This document shows, one piece after another, positions 51,640-64,000 of a stretch of 64,000 nt of DNA. Numbering within the stretch: position 1 is the first letter of the stretch; every line of letters begins with the position of its first letter. The DNA comes from Brachynemurus nebulosus (lineage: Eukaryota; Arthropoda; Insecta; Neuroptera; Myrmeleontidae), in contig JAPWDM010000045.1 of NCBI GenBank assembly GCA_035578155.1, forward strand, positions 611,001 through 675,000. The letters are read 5' to 3'. A program made the translations under genes and the position numbers. Under the pieces are notes generated by a model that made no database searches, had not been told where the DNA came from, and saw only the letters and a program-made list of their open reading frames with translations.

Positions 51640-53430
51640 AAATTTTAAAATTAATATAAAATAAATAATAAACTAATTAAAATTTACAAAATTTTAACAA
51701 ATATCATTTGGTTATAAATAGCACCACAAAAGATCGCGACGCCTGTGACGTCATAATGTTAATGTCAAATGTGTCAAATACGGGTGACAGCTTGTATAAT
51801 ATAGCAAATCTGAGTTGACAATAAGGGCAATAAAATTTTACAGGTCAGTTTTACACTGGAACAAAATAGTTAGTGAATATAGTTAAACATCGTTTTTAAA
51901 GTTCCTACGTGAGAACATGTAAGTAAGATAAAAAAGTATGTACAAAATCATAATTTTGTACTTTCCCATATTTTTTTTTCATAAAACTGAATGCGTAAAC
52001 TCGAACACGAAACTTACATCAAATTTCAGTATAGGTGAAATAATTGTAATATGCAGATAATTTATATAAGTAGTAAACCTAATAATAAAATTGAGTTGTT
52101 GGTATGAATGGATGTTGGATGTTGTTTTTCTTTATATTGTGGTTTTCGATATGATAATGTAATCGATTAGCAAAAATAAAATGGGGTATGTGTTGTCAGG
52201 CATTACATTGTTCTTAACTGCTCTAAAATTACAGTCACTACGGTAACTATTTGCTACGATTTTGTATTTTTATTTTTCAGTTTATATTAAAATATATTTC
52301 GATTTAAATGTGCTATTTATTCTGTCATAATTCTACTTACCTTTAAGCTACATTTTTTTAATTCAAATGTAAATATTTAACCAAATACAGAAAAAAATGT
52401 TTATTTAATTCCAATAAATCAATTTTTGTTCCTGTTTTGTGTTTATTTTCAAATTTATGGTTAAATTTTAATTTAAAAATTTTAATTTATACCACATAAG
52501 TGTCAAATGTATTGTACAAATTGTATGTATGTGTACAAATTTATTTTATTAATTATTTCTTATTATTCTCCAAAAATTTGTTTTAAAAACTTTAAACATC
52601 AGTTTTTGAATGTATTTCATATCTGTACGATTTTTTTTTTTTTTTTTTTTTTTGTATGTAAATCCTACTTTGGAAATTAGGTCAGCTAGACAAAAATGAA
52701 TTTATCTAATTTGCCATATTCGTTGTCCTTTATTAATAATAGCCAATCATAATTTTTAAAATTTTATGGCCAGTCAACTTTCTTCTCGAAGTTGGTGGAT
52801 TATACTTTATTGTCAAAATTATTAAAATTTAGTACGAAAAATGATTGGTGGTTAATGAGTTAATTAGCAATGTGCGACAAAGCATTTATAAAGACTAATT
52901 CTGGTCACATCTTTGTATTATCTTTGTATTATTACTATGTAATTGTACAAAATAAGCTCCAAAACTCTTTTAATTCGACATTTTCAGTAAGTTATTTAAT
53001 ATAAAAATGTTTATAGCAAGCAATAATTGCATAACAACAATTACTTAAAATAAAAAGACACTATTGTATGTTCAAATAAATAAACATTATGACGTCACAT
53101 ATGCGGTTGACTGGTCTCGGGAAATATCGGCCCGTTATCGGTACTAAATTTAAAAATTTATTTTTAATTTGAGTTTTATGTAAAAAAATTTAAAAAAAAA
53201 GTTTTATTGTAAAATTTATATATATTATAATCTTTCCATTTACGACAAAAAAATTTTTTTTCAAAACCGTATTTCCGACGTGCTGGAAAAGTATTAGCAT
53301 TCAATAAAATTAGGACTTGATATTTATAATATTAAGAAAAAAACTTAAAAAATTTTTAGCGACTAATTGTAAGACCGGAGTCACATGGTCGATTTTTAGC
53401 TGATCTGGGCGGATCTATATCCATTAAGGT
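51640..53430. other. Non-coding DNA, possible inverted-repeat element
   Basis: No gene recognised. TGTGACGTCATAATGTT at 51749 occurs inverted at about 53081-53097, which could be the remains of element ends. A segment at 51829-51871 recurs at 60829-60871. A run of about 24 T lies at 52630. Confidence 0.4.
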
Positions 53431-53888
53431 ACTGAGATGAATTGAATCAGTTATTTCAGAAACAACACATGTTACATTTTTCAAATTCTGAGTAAACAAC
53501 AAAAAACTGTGCAGCTCACACAATTTGTGCGTTAGAAATCTGAAAAAAATATACGTTGTAAACAAAATATAATTACGTCAGTTGACAAGTTTTTGCCGAA
53601 AAAATTTCATCAGAAATCAAAATATAACATTTTAAAGAAACTTCACATGTGTTGTTTCTGCAGAAAATCGTTTTCTACAACAAAAGTAACGTATTAACTT
53701 CTTTTTTTTAACTTTTATTGCTTTCAAAAGAAGAAATGACAAAAAAAAATGATTAACAGGAACATTAACATCGACCTATTTCGAAAAAAGGACATTTATT
53801 AAAATAAGCGTAATCATTAAACTTCATGTACAATAAAATTGTGGTCACATCAGCCTCACTCATCTTCATAGTCAATACAATACACTTT

Positions 53889-55272
53889 CAAGTAAACGGC
53901 CCGAGGCCGGACCTATCGATTTTGATGAAACTTAGATATGTTGTAGAACACTAAAAAATAAGTGACACGTATTTTTCTTTATCGGCGGAAAAACGGTTTG
54001 AAGGGGTGAAATCGCCCTCCAAAAATTGGGGTAAAAATTTAATTTTTTAAATATCTCGAAAACGGTAAGAGATAGGGCAAAAGTTTAAATTGGCGATATT
54101 GCTCTTTTTTAAAGAGCTCTCTATTGGTATGCAATTTTTTCAAATTGTGTCAGCAGGGGTGGCTGGGGGTTAAAATTTAGGGGTTAATTTTGCAAAAAGG
54201 GGGTGAAAATTAAACAATATAAAAATTTTGTTTACAGATTTGAAATCTACGTCAAAAAATCTAATTGACCTGTTTTTGCTCAATGTCCTAATATTAAGTC
54301 TAGGGGTAGTTAACTAAGGGGTGACTGTGTCGAATAGTCGTACTACTTGGGTAGTTTAAGAAGTTTTTCTTCATGGAAAATAGTTTAAGACATTTAGAAT
54401 AACGTAGAAATGAAATTTTCGATTTCAAAATTCAGTTTGAGCAACACTGGAGAGGGGGTGAGTCACCCTCTTAAATTACATATTAGTTAGCATACACTCA
54501 TTTTTAATATTAACACACTGACAGTGGGTAATAATGTCACAATAAGTGGTTCTGAAGTTGGACTATCGTATGTAAGGTTTTTATCATACGATAGTCCAAC
54601 TTCAGAACCACTTATTGTGACATTATTACCCACTGTCAGTGTGTTAATATTAAAAATGAGTGTATGCTAACTAATACGTATGTAATTTAAGAGGGTGACT
54701 CACCCCCTCTCCAATGTTGCTCAAACTGAATTTTGAAATCGAAAATTTCATTTCTACATTATTCTAAATGTCTTAAACTATTTTCCATGAAGAAAAACTT
54801 CTTAAACTACCCAAGTAGTACGACTATTCGACACAGTCACCTCTTAGTTAACTACCCCTAGACTTAATATTAGGACATTGAGCAAAAACAGGTCAATTAG
54901 ATTTTTTGACGTAGATTTCAAATCTGTAAACAAAATTTTTATATTGTTTAATTTTCACCCCCTTTTTGCAAAATTAACCCCTAAATTTTAACCCCCAGCC
55001 ACCCCTGCTGACACAATTTGAAAAATTTGCATACCAATAGAGAGCTCTTTAAAAAAGAGCAATATCGCCAATTTAAACTTTTGCCCTATCTCTTACCGTT
55101 TTCGAGATATTTAAAAAATTAAATTTTTACCCCAATTTTTGGAGGGCGATTTCACCCCTTCAAACCGCTTTTCCGCCGATAAAGAAAAATACGTGTCGCT
55201 TATTTTTTAGTGTTCTACAACATATCTAAGTTTCATCAAAATCGATAGGTCCGGCCTCGGGACGTTTACTTG
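53889..55272. repeat. Near-perfect 1.38-kb palindrome
   Basis: Arms of about 685 bases (starting CAAGTAAACGGCCCGAGGCC, ending GGCCTCGGGACGTTTACTTG) meet at a loop of about 12 bases (54573-54584). They differ at only a handful of positions over the stretch I compared. If transcribed it would form a long double-stranded RNA hairpin. No ORF. It may be a recent foldback insertion or a palindromic duplication. Confidence 0.93.
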
Positions 55273-55273
55273 T

Positions 55274-55618
55274 TAGTGGTGGACAACTGTCGATAGCACT
55301 ATCGATAACTATCGATATTTTTTTTTTACTATCGACAGTTTTTTTCAGCCATTTCGTTTACTTATAAATACTATAAAGATAATAAAAATTATAGCCAGAG
55401 ATATAAAAACAACCATTTTAAGGGAATTTCCGGCGACGTTTTTTTTTCTTTTTGCTCGCCAGCTATCCAAATGCCGCCCAAGTCAAAAAACTTGAGCATC
55501 AAAAACTATCGATAACTATCGATAGTCGGGACTATCGATAGTCGGAATTATCGATAGTCGGGACTATCGATAGTCGGAATTATCGATAGTCGGGACTATC
55601 GATAGTTCTCCATCACTA
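55274..55618. mobile_element. hAT-like MITE with TATCGATAG subterminal repeats
   Basis: Ends TAGTGGTGGACAACTGTCG and, inverted, TAGTGATGGAGAACTATCG. The right side carries about seven TATCGATAGTCGGGAC-type tandem units, and the left side several TATCGATA motifs. Style and ends match the TAG-type hAT MITEs of this window. No 8-bp duplication survives, perhaps because it abuts the palindrome. Confidence 0.68.
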
Positions 55619-56029
55619 ATAAAACTGATTCACATGTGTTGTTTCTGTTCTAAACGCAAACTTCAAGATTAGATTTCAATGGGTTGGGTTAATGCTATGT
55701 GTGTTTTTTTTGCACCAAACGCTGCGTCTTGGTAAACTATATACAAATCCACTTCTAATTCAAAATAGCCGAAATTGTCACATGTGTTGTTTCTGAAATA
55801 ACTGATTCAATTGTTCGTAATTATTTTCAATTTAAAAGAGGCAGAACTTATAGAAACTTTTTTATGCGATCCCGATCCACCATATAAAAAAGTTTTTTTA
55901 AGCTCTCGGTCCTGTCTAGCTGTTGTACAAACTTTCTAAAGATAAGCAGGCTGTCTTGTTCAGTTGAGTCTTTTTACCAGGTTGAGCACCGCTTAGTAAT
56001 TTCAGCCTAAGTTTCAGCATTTTATTTTA

Positions 56030-56525
56030 ACGTAGTTCCCCCGAGACAGTCAGCTACAAAAGAATATCTGAAAAAAATTTTCTTTTAGCAAAAATTAAAT
56101 AATATATTAATGTTCTTGCATTGTAGCGCGCTTGTATTGTACAAAATATAAAAGAAATATAAAAGCATTGTTGAAAAGCGTTGTAAAAACGTTGTAATAT
56201 GATGTTTATATTATATTACAAAAACAATAACGCGGTCAATAACTTTTATTTGTTATTAACTTATTAAATATGGTTTGTAACTTTGTATTTTATAACATAT
56301 TAAATTTTTATCAAATTCCTTTGACCCGTTTTCATTTTATTCAAAAAAATCGTGTAAATATACCAACTTCCCATAATAGCCTGTGTTAAAATTACAAAAC
56401 TTTGAGATCGTTTTTCTCAAAATTGGGGTAGTCTTCGTACTCAAAATTGAATTAAATAAACATCTAGAGAAATTTCGTTAAAATCCTTTGAAAAATCGTT
56501 TTCCGGAGCAACTACCTTAAATAAA
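56030..56525 (-). repeat. Diverged inverted copy of the foldback spacer at 33819-34340
   Basis: On the minus strand it runs collinear with 33824-34340 (for example CAAAGGAATTTGATAAAAAT and GATTTTAACGAAA). Identity is roughly 75-80%. The foldback arms are absent here, so the spacer has an independent dispersed existence. Confidence 0.72.
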
Positions 56526-56666
56526 GGTGCATGAATTGGAGTGTTTCCTTACCACGAAAATTAAGATTTTAATTGACATTCCAAAAATCGATGACTATTA
56601 TATCATCGACATTTTAAAATGCTTAATCATTTTGAAGTGTTTATGATTCTTTTTCGCGTATATTTT

Positions 56667-58336
<1,670 letters not shown>

Positions 58337-58339
58337 ATT

Positions 58340-59580
58340 AACTACTAAAAATATTTAAGAAGGAAGACTAAAAAAAAAATGGCTTTAAATATCAATAAAC
58401 AGTACATAATTCATAATTGGAAACATTCTGCAAGTAACAAAGGAACTTTTATTCTTCTTTTTGTGTAAGGTTTATTTTATATGATAACAAAATACTGATT
58501 ATTCGGTTTTTTCTGCATCTGAAAATTAAGCTATATGATGTCTGTAACTGATACTTAATATTACAGTTACATACTTAAATTTTCTTCCATATTAGGTCTA
58601 CTATTTTGTTAACATAAAATTCAGAAATTCTGATAAATAACTAATGGTGTCTTTTATAAAAACGAAAATTAGTCTTAAATACCTATGTGATTTTAAGTAA
58701 TGAATTTACCATTACCCAAATCTCTTAATTTTTACTTTCAATAAAATTAGAAAAAGACTTTTTCCGACAGTCAACCGATAAATAATAATTATTCAGTATT
58801 GTTTGCCGTATCGATAGTCAGAAAATGAATTAATTCGAATATTAAATATAAAGATATGTACGCTACTAACACCACCGATTAAGATACATCCAGGGCAACT
58901 GAAGGTTAAACCTACAATGCAGAAGACTTCATCTCAGTAATGCTGTTGATTGTAACTCGATATAAGTAGAAAATAAATACATCCAATTGTTTTCAACTAT
59001 CTATGTCCCGCGGTTTCACCCACGTAAAGTTATTTGAATTATAGGTAAAATTATTTTTAAGCCAGATATTTCGAAAATCTGTAGGTACAAAATCAATTAT
59101 TTATTGGACTCTGCTCACCAAACATCTTTAAAGCAACCATCTTCATATTTCAACAGCAGTGATAACTTCCGCATCGTAAGATTTCTATGCAGATATCCGT
59201 ACCAACAGCTTTAGAATTATTTCTTTTTTAGACCCTATTATTAAGACACCAAAGCTCTGGGAGACAATTTTAATTTCACTTTCATCTTTTTCGGAGATCT
59301 CAATAGTAATTGAGCAAAAAAGATTTCTTCATTTTTTAATTTGAGCCCTTTTTTTAGTGACACCCACCACCACCCTTTTTTGGTGGTAGTGCTTCGCTTC
59401 ATTCGCCCAATGGCTTTAAAGTAACCATATTCATATTTAAATAGCATATTGAATTTTCGTTTTTATTAAAATAAATCCAGCTGTTTGTTTCTTATTCAGT
59501 TGATGAGTTTAGTTTGAATCTCACCTTACTTTTAAATAAGCTATTCTGAAATTCTGAATTTTTATTCATAATCCTTAGGA
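58340..59580. other. Non-coding DNA, nothing recognised
   Basis: No coding pattern or paired ends were seen. Confidence 0.4.
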
Positions 59581-59584
59581 AATA

Positions 59585-59660
59585 CAGTAGAACTTCGATT
59601 AACCCTCACTGCCGGTACCAGGACTGTGACAGTTACTCGAATTAGACGGATAACAAAAAT
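59585..59660 (+). mobile_element. Single pogo/Tigger-like terminus
   Basis: TA followed by CAGTAGAACTTCGATTAACC closely resembles pogo/Tigger-type ends (CAGTAGAACCTCGATTA), and a related GTTACTCGAATTAGACGGATAA follows. The partner end was not found, so this is a truncated copy. Confidence 0.55.
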
Positions 59661-59664
59661 TTAT

Positions 59665-60610
59665 TAAAAAATAGATTTTACTGTTGGCTTTAGGACAGAA
59701 AACAAATTTGATGATAAAAACTGTTTAATGGAATTAGCATTCACTTTAATTTTACTGAATATTACATTTTCAATAATATTATAAAAACTTTATCAAATAA
59801 ATATTTTTCTCCAAATAAATAGTTACATTAAACTTATACTAAAGCAATGAACTTTTTACTGTAGGTTCAAAATCAAACAAATTATTAAATATTTCTTTAA
59901 AAATAACAACCGCCCAAATATGTCCACATTAATAATGTATATTATACACATTTATTAAAATAAATTGAATAATAATTTTAAATATTAAAAATCAAATATA
60001 AGTACCTACCATTTGATACCAGGACAAAAAATTACATATTAATTACATTATGATAAAAATATCACAAATAAGTAAGTAGTTATGTAAATAGGTATTAGTA
60101 TCGAAGAGAGACGCGATGCGACGTAAGGCGGTAATATCCATACATTATTTGTTTAATTACATTTGGCGGCACGAAGAGCGGAACCAGTGCAGCGGTCCAG
60201 CGAACGAGCGCACCGTCAAGATTTCAATCGCCGGCCATATATCTTGAGCGCTTTTAGTTGGTTTAAGAGGCCCACAATTTCTTTTTATACATTATAAACA
60301 ACTTCCCACATACACATATTTACATTATATTCAATTTTTTTTTCGTTTTTGAAAAACCTATTATAATCTTGTTATGACCTAGACTGATGTCTCCATATTT
60401 AAATGCGATTGCATATTTAGATATAAAAAAATTCAGTTTTGTAAATTTACTAAGGCACATCATCACTATGTATATGTGTGCAATTTTTGTTTCTATTACA
60501 CTCAAAACATGCAACATAAAATACGATTTACTACTTGTCTGATGATGATTATATGGATCGAAAAATGTAGTAAAATCAATTGAATAAAAGAGGTATTTTT
60601 GCAAAGTGTT
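59665..60610. other. Non-coding DNA with one GC-rich patch
   Basis: AT-rich except for 60110-60250, a GC-richer patch with no ORF. Unidentified; it may be part of a repeat. Confidence 0.4.
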
Positions 60611-60615
60611 TTATT

Positions 60616-62307
60616 AATTGAATCGGTCATTTCAAAGCGGTGTCCGGACAATCGCCCCCACTGAAAATCGCTCCCACTGACAATCGCCCCCAGTATTATA
60701 TTTCCGATAGCTTTGAAAAGGGTGTCCGAACAATCGTCACCACTGACAATCACCCCCACTGACAATCGCCCCCAGTTTTATTATTTTAGGTCGTTATAGA
60801 GAGGAACTTGTCCCTAAGGAACATTAGTAATAAAATTTTACAAGTTAATTTTATACTGGAACAAAATATTATATTATAAAATGTATCAAATATTTTAAAA
60901 CAGAAATCTCATTATGTTTTTATTTGAATGTTTATATGAATTATCACTAATCCATACAAGGAACGAAATGCGGAATTACTTACAACATGGAATTACTTAC
61001 AAATGTGGAACAAATGTTATAAATTCAAAAATGTTGCAGCTTTAACTATCGCGTCCAGGAAGCCGCATTTCTTAGCTGAGTACGAAATCAGTTTTTAAAA
61101 ATTTTTTTTCTGATGGTTGTTTCGGCTTCCTCAATGCAAAAAAACTAACAAAACAACTATTTCGAAAAAAATGTTTAAAAAGTTGACTTGGTACAAACCA
61201 ATACTCAGCTGACGATATGTCTGTATAACTTTTTAAATGACGTCAGTTAGATAAAAGTTAATTTATTGGAATATTTATATTTGCTTTTCTCACACAGTAT
61301 TATCATCTAAGTTTACTATACGTCGGCGTCATGCTTTAAACTTTTGGATGTAAACACAGTGAGTCACACGGCCAGGTATAAACAAGCTAATATATTGGGG
61401 GCGATTGTCACTGGTGGTGATTAACATCTGGTCAAATATAATGAGTCATAGAGCCAGGTATAAACAAATTTATGGGTTGGTGGCGATTGTCGCACTTTTT
61501 CAGTTGGGGCGATTGTCATATATTCTTTCAAAATTTTATAAGTCAAGTTTTCTCCAAACATACATTTTTTTCGCAAACCCACCTTTGTAGGTACACGCTA
61601 CACACAATCTGGATAAAAACCATCTACCTAAGTCATTACATTCCTTCCTGTGTAAAACAATATAATAGTGTAATCGTCATTAGTTGCATAAACAACATAA
61701 GTCATTTTTGTGTCAATTCCAATACATAACCAAAACTTACTATTAAAACATGTTTGACTGTGCCGACTACAGAAATCGGGTGTAACGCAAATAAGCATGA
61801 TAGAGAATATGATTATCTTAAAAAAATTTTAAAAAGTGACTAATATGACTTGTGTAATTAAACAAAACGACCAGTAGCCTTGTTTCTTGCTAAAATAGCA
61901 TAAATCAAAGACAGTTTTAGGCTTATTTTAAATTTTTTGTTCATCAGTAAATGTACTAAAGTTATAAGCTGTTTAAGTATTATATTCAACCCAAAAAAGT
62001 CCTTCAAAATTAACGTATTTGCAAGGCCGACGAGAGAAATCACGAACCTCGGGCACAACCAAAAATTTTCAAACATTTTTCCCAAATAATACAATTGACC
62101 AGCAAAAAAAAAACACCTCGTTTTACTTTGTCCGGGCCCCTCATCGAGGCTGCGGCCCTCTTTTTTAGACCCGGGCCTCCGGGCAGTTGCCCCACCTGCC
62201 CTATCCTCTCGCCGACCCTACGTGTTTGTGAATTATACAGTTTTTGTTGATTCGTGAAACGTTTAAATCTTGTGACTTAGGTGGTTTTTGAAATGACCGA
62301 TTCAATT
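60616..62307. mobile_element. Large inverted-repeat element with CAATCGCCCCCACTGA repeats
   Basis: AATTGAATCGGTCATTTCAAA at the left is mirrored at 62288-62307. Inside the left end, CAATCGCCCCCACTGA or variants occur six times (60650-60780) in two blocks of about 100 bp. The inverted GGGGCGATTGTC occurs three times at 61397-61515, along with a duplicated CCAGGTATAAACAA segment. The ORFs (60320-60765 minus, 61405-61729 plus) have no known domain. A MITE is nested at 62022. Its termini resemble those of the element at 53440. Confidence 0.72.
62022..62220. mobile_element. hAT-like MITE nested in the 60616 element
   Basis: Left CAAGGCCGACGAGAG and right, inverted, TAGGGTCGGCGAGAGGATAG. The flanks CGTATTTG (62014-62021) and CGTGTTTG (62221-62228) are an 8-base duplication with one mismatch. 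The GC-rich right half with GGGCCCC and GGCCTCCGGGC is typical of this common insect MITE type. Confidence 0.68.
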
Positions 62308-62686
62308 ATAATGACAATTTACTTATTAATAACGTTGTACGTCTACTTTTTCAAAATCTTCTCGATAACAGATGCCACCAATCCTATTTATCTTTAAGAT
62401 CCCTAATTGTGTGAGTACGGCTCGGTTTTGGCCAATTTTATTATTTAAATAACTTTTTAGATAATGTTTTAATTCCATATGATCATTATTAAAATTAAAT
62501 AATAAAAGTGGTATTTTTATAAAATGTGTTTTATTTATTGTTAGTAATAGAAAATGGTTTTGGAAAAAAGAAAACTCAAGTAAATTCTATTAAGATACTA
62601 AGTACCTCTAAACTCCTACTTGAATAATTATTTTGTTTTCGACTCAAACGGGACTTTACTCCTACTACAAATCTACATATTATTAG

Positions 62687-63735
62687 AGGTAAGTGGGGTA
62701 AAGTGGGAAACTTTTTTTTGGAGCTTCGTTGATTGAACAAAAGTGATTATTTTTCCATGTTTAAAATTTCTATAGTAAAGAGAATTCAATAAGCTATCTT
62801 TTGCCTAAGTTACCAACTAAAAATAGTGATTTTCTTTTGAGTTACCGAGCTTTGACCGACCATGTGCAAAATGGTCAAAATTGAAAATCGTGGGGTAAAG
62901 TGGGAAACTTTAAAAAACTGTACAAACTCAACGCAAATCTTGTAGCAAAGTTATTATATCTATATTTCAAGGCAAAAAAGATTCAAAAAATACAGAATAC
63001 ATAGTAAATATAGAAAAAAAAAAACAATTTTTGCTGAAAAAAAAATGAAAAAATGACTTAATTGATTTTCGAGCCTCGATGCGTTTATTTATCAAACGTT
63101 TTTCAGCTGCTTCTTGCAACTTGATTTAGATTTGCGAATTGTTAAAAAATCATGCTTTCGCGCCGTGCGTACGATATTTTATATTCCAGTAACCAAAAAA
63201 ACCTATATGAAATCGAAATTTTGAGGTTATAGAGGGACATAAATACATTCACAACACTCTTTTAAATCATAAACAATGAATCGACAACATTTGAATGCCA
63301 AACGACGCCCCAGTCGTGATTTCTGACATTTCCCACTTTACCCCATACAAAATTTCCCACTTTACCCCGACACCACATTTTGCAAAAATGTAAGCGTCAT
63401 TTTTTTACTATGTATAAATTACACGAAACGCTTATGCATTATCAAAATCAAGACTACAAAGAATACTTTGAGTGTACTTACAATTTCTTTGTCTCTAAAA
63501 CAAGTGAAAAAAAATGATATTGAAACGATGGGAAATGAAATTTACGATTCGCTTCAAAACTTTGACAAGTGTCAAACAACACACGAACACATATGCATGT
63601 GTGGGTATACCATAAAGATTAGTTTGTGGTCACTACTAACAGATGTCAGTAGCGCATAACATCTGTACTTTGACAGTATACCCGGAAAGTGCCATTTCCC
63701 ACTTTACCCCGTTTCCCACTTTACCCCACTTACCT
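62687..63735. mobile_element. Inverted-repeat element with GGGGTAAAGTGGGAAA repeats
   Basis: The left end AGGTAAGTGGGGTAAAGTGG is mirrored on the right by CCACTTTACCCCACTTACCT. The motif GGGGTAAAGTGGGAAA recurs internally at 62892 (same sense) and inverted at about 63342, 63354, 63697 and 63710. The 1.05-kb interior is non-coding; ORF 63468-63659 has no recognisable domain. TSD not fixed and superfamily unknown. Confidence 0.78.
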
Positions 63736-64000
63736 TATATTAAATTTCATCCAAATCGGTCAATAACTTTCCAACTTACATATGCAAACTAGCAATTTCA
63801 GAGAATGTACGAATTTGTAACTGTTCTAATTTCATTGCACAATCCAATTTCAATTAATAATGAGTCATTGACGATTTCTTCAGTAACGTAACGAAAAAGT
63901 TTTTTACCTACCGTTAACTAGTTGAAAAACTAGTTGACTTCTTTTTCATTTTAAGAAAAGCTTGCAGATTCCTGATATGAAGTATTAACTTATTATCATA
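63736..64000. other. Non-coding DNA to the window end
   Basis: Short AT-rich stretch; nothing recognised. Confidence 0.4.

Larger units (their letters stand above)
53440..55812. mobile_element. Large composite inverted-repeat element with AATTGAATCAGTTATTTCAG ends
   Basis: The left end AATTGAATCAGTTATTTCAG continues AAACAACACATGT and is matched perfectly, inverted, at 55780-55812. CACATGTGTTGTTTCTG recurs at about 53646, 55631 and 55781. Two further elements lie inside (53889-55272 and 55274-55618). Without them the unit is about 650 bp. Its first 20 bases resemble the ends of the unrelated element at 60616. No TSD fixed. Confidence 0.72.

Noticed and set aside
51900..51930. Possible first exon and donor (GTAAGTAAG) after a TATAATATA motif at 51795
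   Set aside because: The surrounding sequence partly recurs at 60829 as a repeat, and no coding or conserved exon follows; the signals are too weak for a promoter call.

Overview
The window is eukaryotic, AT-rich and crowded with transposable elements. It most likely comes from an insect genome. The only host protein-coding sequence I can defend is one internal exon on the minus strand (20465-21009). It encodes the end of the MADS domain and the following SAM region of a serum response factor (SRF) orthologue, the gene called blistered (bs) in Drosophila, followed by an insect-style Ala/Gly/His-rich low-complexity stretch. The exon has a convincing acceptor and a plausible donor. No neighbouring SRF exon is recognisable, so both flanks (about 43 kb on the 5' side and 20 kb on the 3' side of the exon) are probably intron or flanking DNA of this gene. 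The order of insect cannot be told from the sequence.

Nearly everything else supported is mobile or repetitive DNA, mostly non-autonomous DNA transposons defined here by inverted ends and target-site duplications (TSDs). Region 1-20 kb holds hAT-type MITEs at 3336, 4790, 8526 and 12525, a tRNA-derived SINE with a 13-bp TSD at 9373, a Harbinger-type MITE at 10654, a mariner-like element at 13044 with a piggyBac-type (TTAA) element inserted in it, and the wreck of a non-LTR retrotransposon 3' end near 18.8 kb. Region 21-27 kb holds two opposite-facing copies of an element that each carry a dinucleotide array at the same internal site, a second SINE-like unit, a 1.4-kb foldback element at 24039, and an element at 25477 with tandem subterminal repeats.

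Region 28-36 kb is dominated by a 2.66-kb direct duplication followed by a 2.1-kb foldback structure; parts of both recur inverted at 56-58.3 kb. Region 35-51 kb carries pogo-like, Helitron-like, TTAA-type, hAT, Harbinger, Tc1-like and unclassified inverted-repeat elements. Region 53-64 kb contains a nearly perfect 1.38-kb palindrome inside a larger element, a second large element sharing that element's 20-bp termini but with different subterminal repeats, and a third built on a GGGGTAAAGTGGGAAA motif.

The genes do not form a pathway here. The window reads as SRF intron space colonised in successive, often nested, waves. No bacterial-type operon, CRISPR array, rRNA gene or intact tRNA gene is present. 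Most remaining ORFs are chance ORFs, including Ile/Tyr repeats from (TA)n arrays.
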